Shown here: in pieces, positions 16,826 through 25,709 of the stretch | How positions within the stretch are numbered: position 1 is the first letter of the stretch | Layout of the letters: each line of letters opens with the position of its first letter | From: JANSYL01 sp965229695 | GTDB taxonomy: Bacteria > Pseudomonadota > Alphaproteobacteria > Rhodobacterales > Rhodobacteraceae | DNA length: 64,000 nucleotides | Direction of reading: 5' to 3' | Assembly (NCBI GenBank): GCA_965229695.1 | Contig: OZ245921.1 | Coordinates: 1,736,001-1,800,000, forward strand | The notes under the pieces: generated by a model | Told to the model about the DNA's origin: nothing | The model's input: only the letters and a program-made list of their open reading frames with translations | Databases searched by the model: none | Translations under genes and position numbers: made by a program

Positions 16826-17622
16826 GCACGGTTTGCGTCATTCCCGCGCGCTATGCCTCAAGCCGCTATCCCGGCAAGCCTTTGGCGATGCTCACCGGGG
16901 CGACGGGCGAGGCGCGCAGCCTGATTGAACGCAGTTGGCTGGCCGCAAAGGAGGTCGCTGGCTTTGACGCGATTTATGTCGCGACCGACGATGATCGGAT
17001 TGCCGACGCCTCCCGTGCGTTTGGGGCCGAAGTATTGATGACCTCGGATCAATGCCGCAACGGGACCGAGCGTTGTGCCGAGGCGTTGGAACTGATCGGG
17101 CCCGAGGTTGAGATGGTGGTGAACCTTCAAGGGGACGCGCCACTAACCCCGCCCTGGTTTCTAGAGGCGCTGATCGAAGGTTTGCGCGCCGATAGCCAAG
17201 CGGCGGTGGCCACGCCGATTCTACGCTGCGATGGCGAAACGCTGGCGGCGCTAAAGGCGGATCGAGCGGCAGGGCGCGTTGGCGGTACCACCGCGGTGGT
17301 CGATAGCGCCAGACGGGGCCTTTATTTCTCGAAAGAGGTGATCCCCTTTACTTCCGACACCTATGAGGTAGAGGCACCCACGCCGGTTTTCCACCATGTT
17401 GGGGTTTATGCTTATCGCCCTTGGGCGCTGCACGCCTATCCAGATTGGCCCATCGGCCCGCTGGAAACCCATGAAGGGCTAGAACAGTTGCGGTTTTTGG
17501 AGGCTGGGCACAGTGTGGCCTGTGTCGAGGTCGAGGCCCGTGGCCGCAGGTTTTGGGAGCTTAACAACCCCGAAGACATCCCCCGCATCGAGGCCATGCT
17601 GCGCGAGATGGCGCTGGCCTGA
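16822..17622 (+). CDS. kdsB: 3-deoxy-manno-octulosonate cytidylyltransferase (CMP-Kdo synthetase)
   Basis: A 266-residue enzyme that activates Kdo as CMP-Kdo, for lipid A core or for the Kdo linker of ABC-exported capsules. The N-terminal nucleotide-binding loop is IPARYASSRYPGKPLA, with VVNLQGDAPL carrying the metal and sugar-binding acidic residue. The family signature HHVGVYAYRPWALHAY and the ending FWELNNPEDIPRIEAML also fit. It overlaps cysQ by 4 nt and the next glycosyltransferase by 1 nt, so it belongs to the glycan operon. Whether this is the only kdsB or a capsule-dedicated (KpsU-like) copy cannot be decided from the window. Confidence 0.9.
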   Translation: MSTVCVIPARYASSRYPGKPLAMLTGATGEARSLIERSWLAAKEVAGFDAIYVATDDDRIADASRAFGAEVLMTSDQCRNGTERCAEALELIGPEVEMVVNLQGDAPLTPPWFLEALIEGLRADSQAAVATPILRCDGETLAALKADRAAGRVGGTTAVVDSARRGLYFSKEVIPFTSDTYEVEAPTPVFHHVGVYAYRPWALHAYPDWPIGPLETHEGLEQLRFLEAGHSVACVEVEARGRRFWELNNPEDIPRIEAMLREMALA

Positions 17623-18866
17623 TGGAGGCAAACCCGCGCATTTCGGTGGTGGTGGTCAGTCATGGCCGACCAGCATCGCTCTGCCGGTGTCTACTTGGGT
17701 TGTCGCAGCTGCCATATGCACCGCTTGAGGTGATCATTGTTGCCGATGCCGAGGGCCGGGCCGCCCTTGCCAAGCTGCCACAAGCGCAAGCAGCAAAGGT
17801 TTTGCCGCAGGATCAACCCAATATCGCGAAGGCTCGCAATGATGGGATCGCAGCGGCGAGCGGTGAAATTGTTGCCTTTATTGATGATGATGCAGTGCCC
17901 GAGCCAATATGGGCCGAGGCCTTGGCGCGCGCCTTTATCGATCCGTCTTGCATGGCCGCGACCGGCCCGGTGCTGGGACGGAACGGCATTTCGATGCAAT
18001 GGGGCCAGATGGCCGTTGATGCCCATGGGGCCGACCGCTGGTTGACCGACGACAGGCCACTCGCAGCCCATGAGGCGCTGAAACTGCACGGAACGAATAT
18101 GGTCTTTCGCCGGTCGGTGTTTGAGGAACTGGGCGGGTTTGACACCGCTTTTTCCTTTTATCTCGACGATACCGACATGGCTTTGCGCCTGACCCAGGCG
18201 GGCATCGCGGCGCAGTATGTTGAGGATGCGGTGGTGCATCATGGCTTTGCCGCCAGCGACCGCCGCCGCGATGATCGGGTGCCGCTGTCCCTGTTTGATA
18301 TCGGCGCGTCGACGGCTGTGTTTTTGCGAAAGCACCTGTCGGGGCAGAACCCCGATCAGGATCTTCTGGCGCTTGAGGAAGATCAGCGCGCCCGGCTCAT
18401 GCGCTTGATCCGACGGCGCAAAATTGGGGCGCGGGCGATGCGGCGGCTGATGGAAAGCCTGATGGCGGGGATTGCCGAGGGCAAAGCGCGCGATCCGGAC
18501 GTGCCCGAAATACCGTCATCGTCCTCGTCATTTCGGCCCTTGCGCGTTGGCCCATCCACCGCGATGGGCTGGGCGGCGGGTTGGTCGATTCAGGCCGCGC
18601 GATTGCGCAACTCCGCCCAGGAGGCGGTGGCGCGGGGCCAGGCGGTGACGCTGTTTTTGTTCGAACCGACGCCCCGCAAACACAAGGTACGCTTCACCGA
18701 AGGCGGCTGGTGGGAACAAACCGGCGGCCTTTACGGCCCATCACAGCGTAGCGAGGCAAGGTTACAACTGTGGCGTTTCGCATCGCGGCTCGCTACCGAA
18801 CGGCTCCGTGTTGCGCATTTGCGTGGTCTTAACGAAGAGCAGGGCATTCTGCGCCATGACGGATGA
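17622..18866 (+). CDS. Family 2-type glycosyltransferase
   Basis: A 414-residue protein with an N-terminal GT-A fold (about residues 5-230). It begins ISVVVVSHGRPASLCRCLLG, has the nucleotide-binding QPNIAKARNDGIAAASGE block and the acidic metal motif AFIDDDAVPEP (about 87-90), then FDTAFSFYLDDTDMALRL, typical of GT2 enzymes. The C-terminal 180 residues are basic and of unknown role. The ATG overlaps the kdsB stop by 1 nt, so it is co-translated with cysQ and kdsB. Donor and acceptor are unknown, and addition of a sugar to the exported glycan is inferred from context. No transmembrane segment is apparent. Confidence 0.8.
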   Translation: MEANPRISVVVVSHGRPASLCRCLLGLSQLPYAPLEVIIVADAEGRAALAKLPQAQAAKVLPQDQPNIAKARNDGIAAASGEIVAFIDDDAVPEPIWAEALARAFIDPSCMAATGPVLGRNGISMQWGQMAVDAHGADRWLTDDRPLAAHEALKLHGTNMVFRRSVFEELGGFDTAFSFYLDDTDMALRLTQAGIAAQYVEDAVVHHGFAASDRRRDDRVPLSLFDIGASTAVFLRKHLSGQNPDQDLLALEEDQRARLMRLIRRRKIGARAMRRLMESLMAGIAEGKARDPDVPEIPSSSSSFRPLRVGPSTAMGWAAGWSIQAARLRNSAQEAVARGQAVTLFLFEPTPRKHKVRFTEGGWWEQTGGLYGPSQRSEARLQLWRFASRLATERLRVAHLRGLNEEQGILRHDG

Positions 18867-18946
18867 CTTTGTTAACAGGCTCGCGTAAGGCTGGGCGCAA
18901 GTCTTGGCAGAAGACGAATAACGAATAGCAGTAAGAACGGTGACTT

Positions 18947-19840
18947 ATGAAAAAGCGTGTGACGAAGGCCATCTTCCCCGTTGCAGGGCTGGGAACGCGA
19001 TTTTTGCCGGCGACCAAATCGGTTCCGAAAGAGATCATGACCTTGGTCGACCGCCCCCTGATCCAATACGCGATTGATGAAGCGCGTGCGGCCGGCATCA
19101 AAGAGTTCATCTTTGTCACCTCACGCGGCAAGGGCGCGCTTGAGGATTACTTTGATCACGCGCCCGAGCTTGAAAATGCCCTGCGGAAAAAGGGCAAAAA
19201 GGATCTTCTGGACGAGCTGAAATCCACCAACATGGATTCCGGTGCCATCGCCTATATCCGCCAGCACCGCGCCTTGGGCCTCGGTCATGCGGTCTGGTGC
19301 GCGCGGCGGCTGCTGTCGAACGAGCCCTTCGCTGTGATTCTGCCCGATGACGTGATCGCGGCCGAAAAACCCTGTTTGCAACAGATGGTGGAGGCGCATG
19401 CCGAAACCGGCGGCAACATGGTGGCCGCGATGGAGGTGCCGACCAGCAAAACCTCCGCCTACGGGATTTTGGATATCAAGGATGATATGGGGTCGGTCGT
19501 GTCGGTCAAAGGCATGGTCGAAAAGCCCGATCAGGGCGATGCGCCATCGAACTTGGCGGTGATTGGGCGGTACATCCTGACCCCTGAGATCATGACCAAC
19601 CTGCACCGCATCAAAACTGGCGCGGGGGGTGAGGTTCAGCTGACCGACGCCATCGCGCAAGAGATCACGAATTCCGACAATGTGTATGGCTTCCGCTTCC
19701 AGGGCCAGCGCTATGACTGTGGGTCGAAAGCTGGGTTTTTGCAGGCAACGGTGGCCTTTGGCATGGCGCGTGAGGATCTGCGGGATGAGTTTTCATCCTA
19801 TCTTGCCGATTTGATGTCGGCGCAGAACGCCGCGCAATAG
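18947..19840 (+). CDS. galU: UTP-glucose-1-phosphate uridylyltransferase
   Basis: GalU, 297 residues, makes UDP-glucose for envelope polysaccharides and osmoprotective glucans. The signature GLGTRFLPATKSVPKEIM (about residues 13-30) binds the nucleotide, and VEKPDQGDAPSNLAVIGRYIL and the GKGALEDYFD segment are diagnostic. Length matches bacterial GalU. It sits 80 nt after the preceding glycosyltransferase and only 5 nt before the next one, so it may start its own transcript or share the operon. It supplies a plausible donor for the adjacent glycosyltransferases. Confidence 0.96.
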   Translation: MKKRVTKAIFPVAGLGTRFLPATKSVPKEIMTLVDRPLIQYAIDEARAAGIKEFIFVTSRGKGALEDYFDHAPELENALRKKGKKDLLDELKSTNMDSGAIAYIRQHRALGLGHAVWCARRLLSNEPFAVILPDDVIAAEKPCLQQMVEAHAETGGNMVAAMEVPTSKTSAYGILDIKDDMGSVVSVKGMVEKPDQGDAPSNLAVIGRYILTPEIMTNLHRIKTGAGGEVQLTDAIAQEITNSDNVYGFRFQGQRYDCGSKAGFLQATVAFGMAREDLRDEFSSYLADLMSAQNAAQ

Positions 19841-19845
19841 GGCCG

Positions 19846-21078
19846 GTGGCGGCACCGCAGCTGACCAGGCCGGTTTGGCTGGATGTAACCAGAAGCCTTA
19901 GTCGTGTGGGTCGCGCGGTGGCGACGGGCATTGATCGCGTCGAGATTGCCTATCTGCGGCATGTCCTGGATCAGGGTGACCGGGATAGCCGGTTTCTGAT
20001 GAAAACCACGCGAGGTTTTTTGTTGCTGAGCCGCGAAGGCGGCGCACATTTGGCTGCCGTTTTGCAGGGGCAGGCGGCACTTGGGCGCGCCGATATCTTG
20101 TCGCGGCTTTATGGCCGTGGTCGGCATATGCGCCACCGGGCCGAAGCGGCGTTACGCCCCTTTGCCGTTGACCGCGCGCCGAATTGGGGCCTGCGCAACA
20201 TGGTGCGACGCCAGTCAAAGACGGACCCGATTTACATTAATGTGGGGCACGCGAACCTGTCGCAGCGGGTGCTTTCCGCAATCTCGGCCGCCCATATCCC
20301 CTCGGCGGTGATGATCCATGATTTGATCCCGCTGACCCATCCCGAAACGGTGGTGCCCGATCTACCGCCCCGGTTTGCGGCCCGGATCGACACGGTGCGG
20401 CAATACGCGGATCTGGTGATTTGCAACTCGGCCGATACGCAGCAGCGGCTGGCGGCGCATTGGGCGGACGCGCAGCGCCAACCCGCCTGCGTCACCGCCC
20501 GTTTGGGGTTGCCGACCCTGCCAGATGCAGCCTCCGCCGCCATGCGCGACCCCAAGTCCTTTGTCATGCTGGGCACGATTGAGCCGCGCAAGAACCACAC
20601 CCTGATCCTGGGGGTTTGGGAAAGGCTCGCGCAGGAGATGCCGCCAGAGGCGCTGCCGCATCTGCATATCATCGGTCCACGCGGTTGGCATGACGACGCC
20701 TTCTTTGATCGGCTGACCGAGCATCCCCTAAATGGTACCGCCATTTTCGAACATGGCCCGCTGGAGGAACCCAGGGTTCAAACCCATTTGTCCCAGGCCA
20801 CAGCGCTTTTGTTCCCCTCGCTGGCCGAGGGCTATGGTTACCCCCCGCTCGAAGCCTTGGCGCAGGGCACGCTGCCGATTGTCAGTGATCTGCCGGTTTT
20901 GCGCGAATCCCTTGGGGTTTCTGCCGTTTACGTGCCCCCCAACGATGCGTATTCTTGGTATGAAACGATTAAGAAACGTCTTGATGGCAGTCTGGCAGAG
21001 CCGGATTTGACAGCGGCACCGCGACCAAGCTGGCGACAGCACTTTGAAACTGTCGAACAGGCGCTGGCCGGGGTGTGA
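19846..21078 (+). CDS. Glycosyltransferase family 1/4-type
   Basis: A 410-residue GT-B-type glycosyltransferase. The C-terminal Rossmann domain (about residues 235-400) shows VMLGTIEPRKNHTLILGVWE and the donor-binding E-x7-E motif FPSLAEGYGYPPLEALAQG, the hallmark of GT4-like enzymes. The N-terminal domain begins VWLDVTRSLSRVGRAVATGIDR, resembling mannosyl or galactosyl transferases of capsule clusters. The start is a GTG, 5 nt after the galU stop, with AGGG nearby. It is part of the glycan locus. The sugar specificity cannot be deduced. Confidence 0.85.
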   Translation: MAAPQLTRPVWLDVTRSLSRVGRAVATGIDRVEIAYLRHVLDQGDRDSRFLMKTTRGFLLLSREGGAHLAAVLQGQAALGRADILSRLYGRGRHMRHRAEAALRPFAVDRAPNWGLRNMVRRQSKTDPIYINVGHANLSQRVLSAISAAHIPSAVMIHDLIPLTHPETVVPDLPPRFAARIDTVRQYADLVICNSADTQQRLAAHWADAQRQPACVTARLGLPTLPDAASAAMRDPKSFVMLGTIEPRKNHTLILGVWERLAQEMPPEALPHLHIIGPRGWHDDAFFDRLTEHPLNGTAIFEHGPLEEPRVQTHLSQATALLFPSLAEGYGYPPLEALAQGTLPIVSDLPVLRESLGVSAVYVPPNDAYSWYETIKKRLDGSLAEPDLTAAPRPSWRQHFETVEQALAGV

Positions 21079-21093
21079 GTAGAAGGGCAGCGC

Positions 21094-22104
21094 ATGAAAG
21101 CGGTCAGACGCTATGGCCTGCGACTTGAGCGCAAGAAATACCTGGTCCGCGCTTGGCGGAAAAGCCGGTCATTGCGAACTGTTGTCAATCGGACCGAGGC
21201 GATCAAATACAAGGATGTGCTGTGTTTCTGCACGTTGCGCAACGAACGCCCAAGGCTGCCCTATTTCCTGAGCTATTACCGCGACCGCGGCATTAGGCAT
21301 TTCTTCTTCGTCGATAATGACAGCGATGATGGCAGCCGCGAGTATCTGGCAGAGCAGCCCGATTGCTCGGTTTGGACCACCGCCGACAGCTATAAGCGCG
21401 CGCGCTTTGGCATGGATTGGATCAACCGATTGCTACGACTGTATGGGCATCGTCATTGGTGTTTGGTCGTCGATCCGGATGAGTTTCTGGTCTACCCGTT
21501 TTCCGATACCCGCCCGATCCCGGCGCTGACGGACTGGCTGGAATCCTCATCGATCAAAAGCTTTGGCGCCATGCTTTTGGACATGTATCCAAAGGGCCCG
21601 ATCACCGCGCAGCCGTATCAAGAGGGGCAGGATCCGTTTGAAATTGCCTGTTGGTTCGACGCCGGAAATTACACGATTGAGCGGAACTGGGATTACGGAA
21701 ATCTTTGGATCCAAGGCGGCCCGCGCGCGCGCAGCTTTTTCCTGGACAAACCCGCGCGCGCGCCCGCGCTGAACAAAATCCCGCTGGTGCGTTGGCACAA
21801 GAGTTATACCTATGCCAGCTCCACCCATATGTTGCTGCCGCGCGGGTTGAACCTGGTCTATGACGAATGGGGTGGGGAAAAGACCTCGGGCGTGTTGCTG
21901 CATGCCAAATTCCTCGACACGTTCACCGAAAAAGCGACGGAGGAGTTGGAGCGTAAACAGCATTACGCCGCCAGCGCCGAATACCGCGCCTATGCCGATG
22001 GGCTGTCGCAGAACCCCGATTTTTGGACAAAGTGGTCTGAGCGTTACATCAACTGGCGCCAGCTAGAGATCCTGGGGCTGATGTCCAAAGGGAATTGGGC
22101 ATGA
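21094..22104 (+). CDS. Family 2-like glycosyltransferase (PF13704-type)
   Basis: A 336-residue protein of the Glyco_tranf_2_4 type. After a basic N-terminus, the GT-A core starts at VLCFCTLRNERPRLPYFLSY (about residue 42), with HFFFVDNDSDDGSREYL and the acidic CLVVDPDEFLVYPF (about 125-138) that would bind metal and nucleotide sugar. The C-terminal part is aromatic-rich (IPLVRWHKSYTYASSTHM). Similar proteins are frequent in Roseobacter surface-glycan loci. Its stop overlaps the next gene's ATG (ATGA), indicating coupling. The acceptor and donor are unknown. Confidence 0.78.
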   Translation: MKAVRRYGLRLERKKYLVRAWRKSRSLRTVVNRTEAIKYKDVLCFCTLRNERPRLPYFLSYYRDRGIRHFFFVDNDSDDGSREYLAEQPDCSVWTTADSYKRARFGMDWINRLLRLYGHRHWCLVVDPDEFLVYPFSDTRPIPALTDWLESSSIKSFGAMLLDMYPKGPITAQPYQEGQDPFEIACWFDAGNYTIERNWDYGNLWIQGGPRARSFFLDKPARAPALNKIPLVRWHKSYTYASSTHMLLPRGLNLVYDEWGGEKTSGVLLHAKFLDTFTEKATEELERKQHYAASAEYRAYADGLSQNPDFWTKWSERYINWRQLEILGLMSKGNWA

Positions 22105-23801
22105 GCACGCTGGGCTTTGTCATGATCTGCCACACGGCGCTGCACCGCGCGGCGCAGGTGGCGCGGCATTGGGCCGAACGCGATTGCCCAGTGGTGATCC
22201 ATGTCGACAAATCGGTGCGCCCAAAAGGGTATGAGGCGTTCAAGAAAGAACTGTCTGACCTGGACAATATCCGGTTTTCCAAACGCCACCGCTGCGAATG
22301 GGGCACCTGGTCGCTGGTCGAAGCGTCGCAAACCGCGTCTGAGGTGATGCTGCGCGAATTTCCTGGTGTGCAGCATGTGTATCTGGCCTCGGGGTCTTGT
22401 CTGCCGCTGCGCCCGGTTGAGGAACTGCGCGCCTATCTTGCTGCGCGTCCGATGACCGACTTCATCGAAAGCGTCACGATCCGCGACGTGGATTGGACGG
22501 TTGGCGGATTAAATGACGAACGCTTTCAGTTCCGCTTTCCGTTTTCCTGGAAACGGCATCGCATTTTGTTCGATCGCTACGTCGATCTGCAGCGCCGCCT
22601 GGGCTGGAAACGCAAAATGCCCGACGGGGTGGTGCCGCATCTGGGCAGCCAATGGTGGTGTCTGACGCGGCAGACGCTTTCAGCGATTTTGGAAGACCCA
22701 AGACGGCGCGAGATTGATGGGTATTTCAGCCTCGTCTGGATACCGGACGAAAGCTATTACCAGACGATGGTGCGGAACTATTCCCGCAACATCGAAAGCC
22801 GGTCTTTGACCCTGTCGAAGTTCGATTTTCAGGGAAAGCCGCACGTCTTCTACAACGACCACCTGCATCTTCTGCGCCGATCCGATTGCTTTGTGGCCCG
22901 CAAAATCTGGCCAAAGGCGAACCGGCTTTACCGCACCTTCTTGAACGCGGATTCGGCAGATGCGCGCATGGCCGAACCCGCGCCGGGCAAGATCGACCGC
23001 GTGTTTTCCAAAGCGCTGGAGCGTCGGACGCGCGGGCGGCCGGGGCTTTATATGCACAGCCGCTTTCCGAACCGCGATTGGGAAAACGGCAAGACCGCCG
23101 CGCCCTATTCGGTGTTCCAGGGCTTTAACGACTTATTCGAAGATTTCGAGATTTGGCTGACCCGCCGTCTGGGAACGGTGGTGCATGGCAATATCTTCGA
23201 TCCCAAACGGGTGCGGTTCGCCGGTGAGGCCAAGATTTATGCCGGTTGCCTGTCATCGAACGCGAATCTGCGCGATTACGACCCCGAACATTTTCTGGCC
23301 AACCTGATCTGGAACACGCGTGGTGAGCGGCAGGTATTCCAGTACAGCCCCACAGATCAGCAACGGGTCGGGGCCTTTATGGCCGGCGATACCAATGCGC
23401 AAATCTCGGTGATCACCGGGGCCTGGGCGGTGCGGCTTTACATGGCCAATCGCAATTTCTCGGATATCCGGGCCGAGGCGGCCAAGCTTCAGCGGCGCGA
23501 GGTCGATTTTGTGAACACGCTGCGCCATGTCCAATCCCGCGCCGACATACGGATTTGGACCCTGGCAGAGTTCATCGAAGAGCCGATGGAAAACCTGCAA
23601 TCGATCCTAGACGCGATGGAAGGCGCACAAGCCCTGCGCCTGACCGAAGCGCCGCGTTTGGCGGATCTTTCCGGTTTCCCCAGCTTCCTTCAAAGCCTGA
23701 AGAACCAGGGGATGAACCCTTTGACCGTTGGTGATTTCCCGCAAGAGGGTGTGCAACAACCCCGAAGCGATGGCGGCAGCCGCCCCTATTTGGTGCGCTA
23801 G
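22101..23801 (+). CDS. Core-2/I-branching-type (GT14) glycosyltransferase with C-terminal extension
   Basis: A 566-residue protein. The first 280 residues resemble the beta-1,6-N-acetylglucosaminyltransferase (GT14) fold, with FVMICHTALHRAAQVARHW, VVIHVDKSV, RCEWGTWSLVEA, HVYLASGSCLPLRPVEEL and GSQWWCLTR. From about residue 330 there is a second region (SVFQGFNDLFEDFEIWL through IWTLAEFIEEPMENLQSILD). It looks like a conserved but uncharacterised domain of Rhodobacteraceae, so I assign no function to it. The ATG sits in an ATGA overlap with the upstream gene and is favoured over a TTG two codons earlier. Context suggests transfer of a branch sugar onto the exported glycan. Confidence 0.75.
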   Translation: MSTLGFVMICHTALHRAAQVARHWAERDCPVVIHVDKSVRPKGYEAFKKELSDLDNIRFSKRHRCEWGTWSLVEASQTASEVMLREFPGVQHVYLASGSCLPLRPVEELRAYLAARPMTDFIESVTIRDVDWTVGGLNDERFQFRFPFSWKRHRILFDRYVDLQRRLGWKRKMPDGVVPHLGSQWWCLTRQTLSAILEDPRRREIDGYFSLVWIPDESYYQTMVRNYSRNIESRSLTLSKFDFQGKPHVFYNDHLHLLRRSDCFVARKIWPKANRLYRTFLNADSADARMAEPAPGKIDRVFSKALERRTRGRPGLYMHSRFPNRDWENGKTAAPYSVFQGFNDLFEDFEIWLTRRLGTVVHGNIFDPKRVRFAGEAKIYAGCLSSNANLRDYDPEHFLANLIWNTRGERQVFQYSPTDQQRVGAFMAGDTNAQISVITGAWAVRLYMANRNFSDIRAEAAKLQRREVDFVNTLRHVQSRADIRIWTLAEFIEEPMENLQSILDAMEGAQALRLTEAPRLADLSGFPSFLQSLKNQGMNPLTVGDFPQEGVQQPRSDGGSRPYLVR

Positions 23802-23804
23802 ATC

Positions 23805-25229
23805 ATGGCCGGGCGGTTTGATGCTTTTGTTTTGTTTGCCGAGATGCGCACGGGGTCGAATTACCTTGAGGCCTCGCTCGACGCCTTGCCGGATTTGGCC
23901 TGTTATGGCGAGGTTTATAACCCCACCTTCATGGGCAACCACACCACGTTCGAGATGTTCGGCTATGACATGAACCGGCGCGAGGCCGACCCGATTGGCT
24001 TGCTGGATGCAATGATCGAGCAAACCGAGGGCCTGCCGGGCTTTCGCCTGTTCCACGATCACGATGACCGGGTGGTGGATCGGGTCTTGCCCGATCCGCG
24101 CATTGCCAAGGTCATCCTGACCCGCAACCCGTTGGAAAGCTATGTGTCGCGCAAGATCGCAACAGCGACCGGGCAGTGGCGGTTGAAGGATGTGAAGCAG
24201 CACCGTTCAGCCGTTGTGCGATACGATCAGGCCGAGTTTGTGGAACTGATCGACCGGTTGCAGAGCTTTCAGGCCCGGCTTCAGCGCGGGTTGCAGACCA
24301 CGGGCCAGACCGCGTTTTATGTGCGCTACGAAGATATCAACGACCCCGAGGTTTTGAACGGCTTGGCGGCCTTTCTGGGCTCCGACCATCAGGTTGAGGC
24401 GGCGTCGAAAAAGCTGATCAAGCAAAACCCAAGCGATCTGAGTGAAAAGGTCGAAAACTACGATGAAATGCGCCGATCCTTATCGCGGTTGGATCGGTTC
24501 GATCTGAACCAGACGCCCAATTTCGAACCCCCACGCCATGCCGGGGTGCCTGGGTTCTACGCGCATCCCGAGACGGGGCTTTTGTTCATGCCTATCAAGG
24601 GTGCGCCCGAGACAGCTGTTTTGGATTGGATGGGGCAGACTGGCGGCGTTGGGCGTGAGGCGCTGATCACCGGCATGACGCAAAAGGATCTGCGAAAGTG
24701 GATCAAGACCCATCCAGGCTATCGCAGCTTTACGGTTTTGCGGCACCCGCTCGCCCGCGCCTATGAGGTGTTTAACCGCTATCTTGTGCCCACCGATCAA
24801 CCTGGCTACCGCGACCCACGCCATGCGATGCAGAAACGCTATGATATCCCCTTCCCAAAGGCGGGCGAGGGTTTAGATGCCACGGCCATGCGGCAAGCAT
24901 TCCTGGCGTTTTTGACATTTCTGAAAGGCAATCTGGCGGGGCAAACCAGCGTTCGCGTCGATCAGGCCTGGGCCACGCAAACCGCGATCCTGCAAGGGGC
25001 TGCGAGCTTCGCCCTGCCGCACCGGATGATCCACGAAGCGGATGCTGAGGACATGCTGCCGCTTTTGGCGGCGGAGGTTGGCGTTGATGCGCCCACCCCG
25101 GGGACCGAGCCGCCAGCGTCCGAAATCGCGCTGGCCGACATCTATGATGATCGGATCGAAAAAGCGGCGATGGATGTCTATCGCCGCGATTATTTGACCT
25201 TTGGCTTTAAGGCTTGGAACCAGTCCTAG
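23805..25229 (+). CDS. Tandem sulfotransferase-like protein
   Basis: A 474-residue protein with two sulfotransferase-like modules. Module one (about residues 1-225) has a 5'-phosphosulfate-binding loop FAEMRTGSNYLEASL, as in Stf0/NodH-like enzymes, and a 3'-phosphate motif VILTRNPLESYVSRKIA. Module two (about 240-474) carries a degenerate LLFMPIKGAPETAVLDWM loop and SFTVLRHPLARAYEVFNRYL, the RxPlxRxxS-like pattern of Golgi-type (HNK-1ST-like) sulfotransferases. Known relatives move sulfate from PAPS to sugar hydroxyls. It follows the GT14-type gene by 3 nt and ends the glycan operon, convergent with ptsN (4-nt overlap). Module two may be inactive or have a different acceptor. Confidence 0.72.
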   Translation: MAGRFDAFVLFAEMRTGSNYLEASLDALPDLACYGEVYNPTFMGNHTTFEMFGYDMNRREADPIGLLDAMIEQTEGLPGFRLFHDHDDRVVDRVLPDPRIAKVILTRNPLESYVSRKIATATGQWRLKDVKQHRSAVVRYDQAEFVELIDRLQSFQARLQRGLQTTGQTAFYVRYEDINDPEVLNGLAAFLGSDHQVEAASKKLIKQNPSDLSEKVENYDEMRRSLSRLDRFDLNQTPNFEPPRHAGVPGFYAHPETGLLFMPIKGAPETAVLDWMGQTGGVGREALITGMTQKDLRKWIKTHPGYRSFTVLRHPLARAYEVFNRYLVPTDQPGYRDPRHAMQKRYDIPFPKAGEGLDATAMRQAFLAFLTFLKGNLAGQTSVRVDQAWATQTAILQGAASFALPHRMIHEADAEDMLPLLAAEVGVDAPTPGTEPPASEIALADIYDDRIEKAAMDVYRRDYLTFGFKAWNQS

Positions 25230-25690
25230 GCGGCCTGGCTTGCCTCGCGCTCGGTCAGCATGGTGTGCAGGGTGGTGGGGTCGGAATTGGCCCGCAGCTT
25301 TGCACAAAGTGCCGGATCGCGCAGCGTGCGTGACACCAACGCCAAGGCTTTCAGATGCTCAACGCCCGTGTCGGAAGGTGCAAACAGCGCGAAAACCAAA
25401 TCCACCGGCTGACGGTCCGCCGCTTCGAAATCAATCGAGCGGTCCAGGCGCAGAAAGGCACCGTGGACCTCAGTCAGATCGGGCAGCCGGGCGTGCGGCA
25501 AGGCCACGCCATGGCCAACGCCGGTGGGCCCCAGCCCCTCGCGTTCTTGCAAGGCTTCAAAAATCCGCGCGGACGGCTGGCCAATCAGCCCCTCGGCCAT
25601 GTCCGAAATCGTTTGCAGCAGACGCTTTTTGCTGGAGACATCGCTGACCACCTTAACGGCGCGCGGCTTTAGCAAAGACGACAGGTCCAT
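25226..25690 (-). CDS. ptsN: PTS IIA-like nitrogen-regulatory protein PtsN
   Basis: EIIA-Ntr, 154 residues, the terminal phosphoacceptor of the nitrogen PTS (PtsP-PtsO-PtsN), which modulates potassium transport and stress signalling. The phosphorylated histidine is His66 in GVGHGVALPHARLP. The rest follows the EIIA fold (FEALQEREGLGPTG, DLVFALFAPSDTGVEHLKAL). It lies 49 nt downstream of hpf, as in the common rpoN-hpf-ptsN layout, with a GC-rich hairpin between. No upstream PTS gene (ptsP, ptsO) is in the window. Confidence 0.95.
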   Translation of the reverse strand: MDLSSLLKPRAVKVVSDVSSKKRLLQTISDMAEGLIGQPSARIFEALQEREGLGPTGVGHGVALPHARLPDLTEVHGAFLRLDRSIDFEAADRQPVDLVFALFAPSDTGVEHLKALALVSRTLRDPALCAKLRANSDPTTLHTMLTEREASQAA

Positions 25691-25709
25691 TCCCTACCCC
25701 TCAGGTGTC

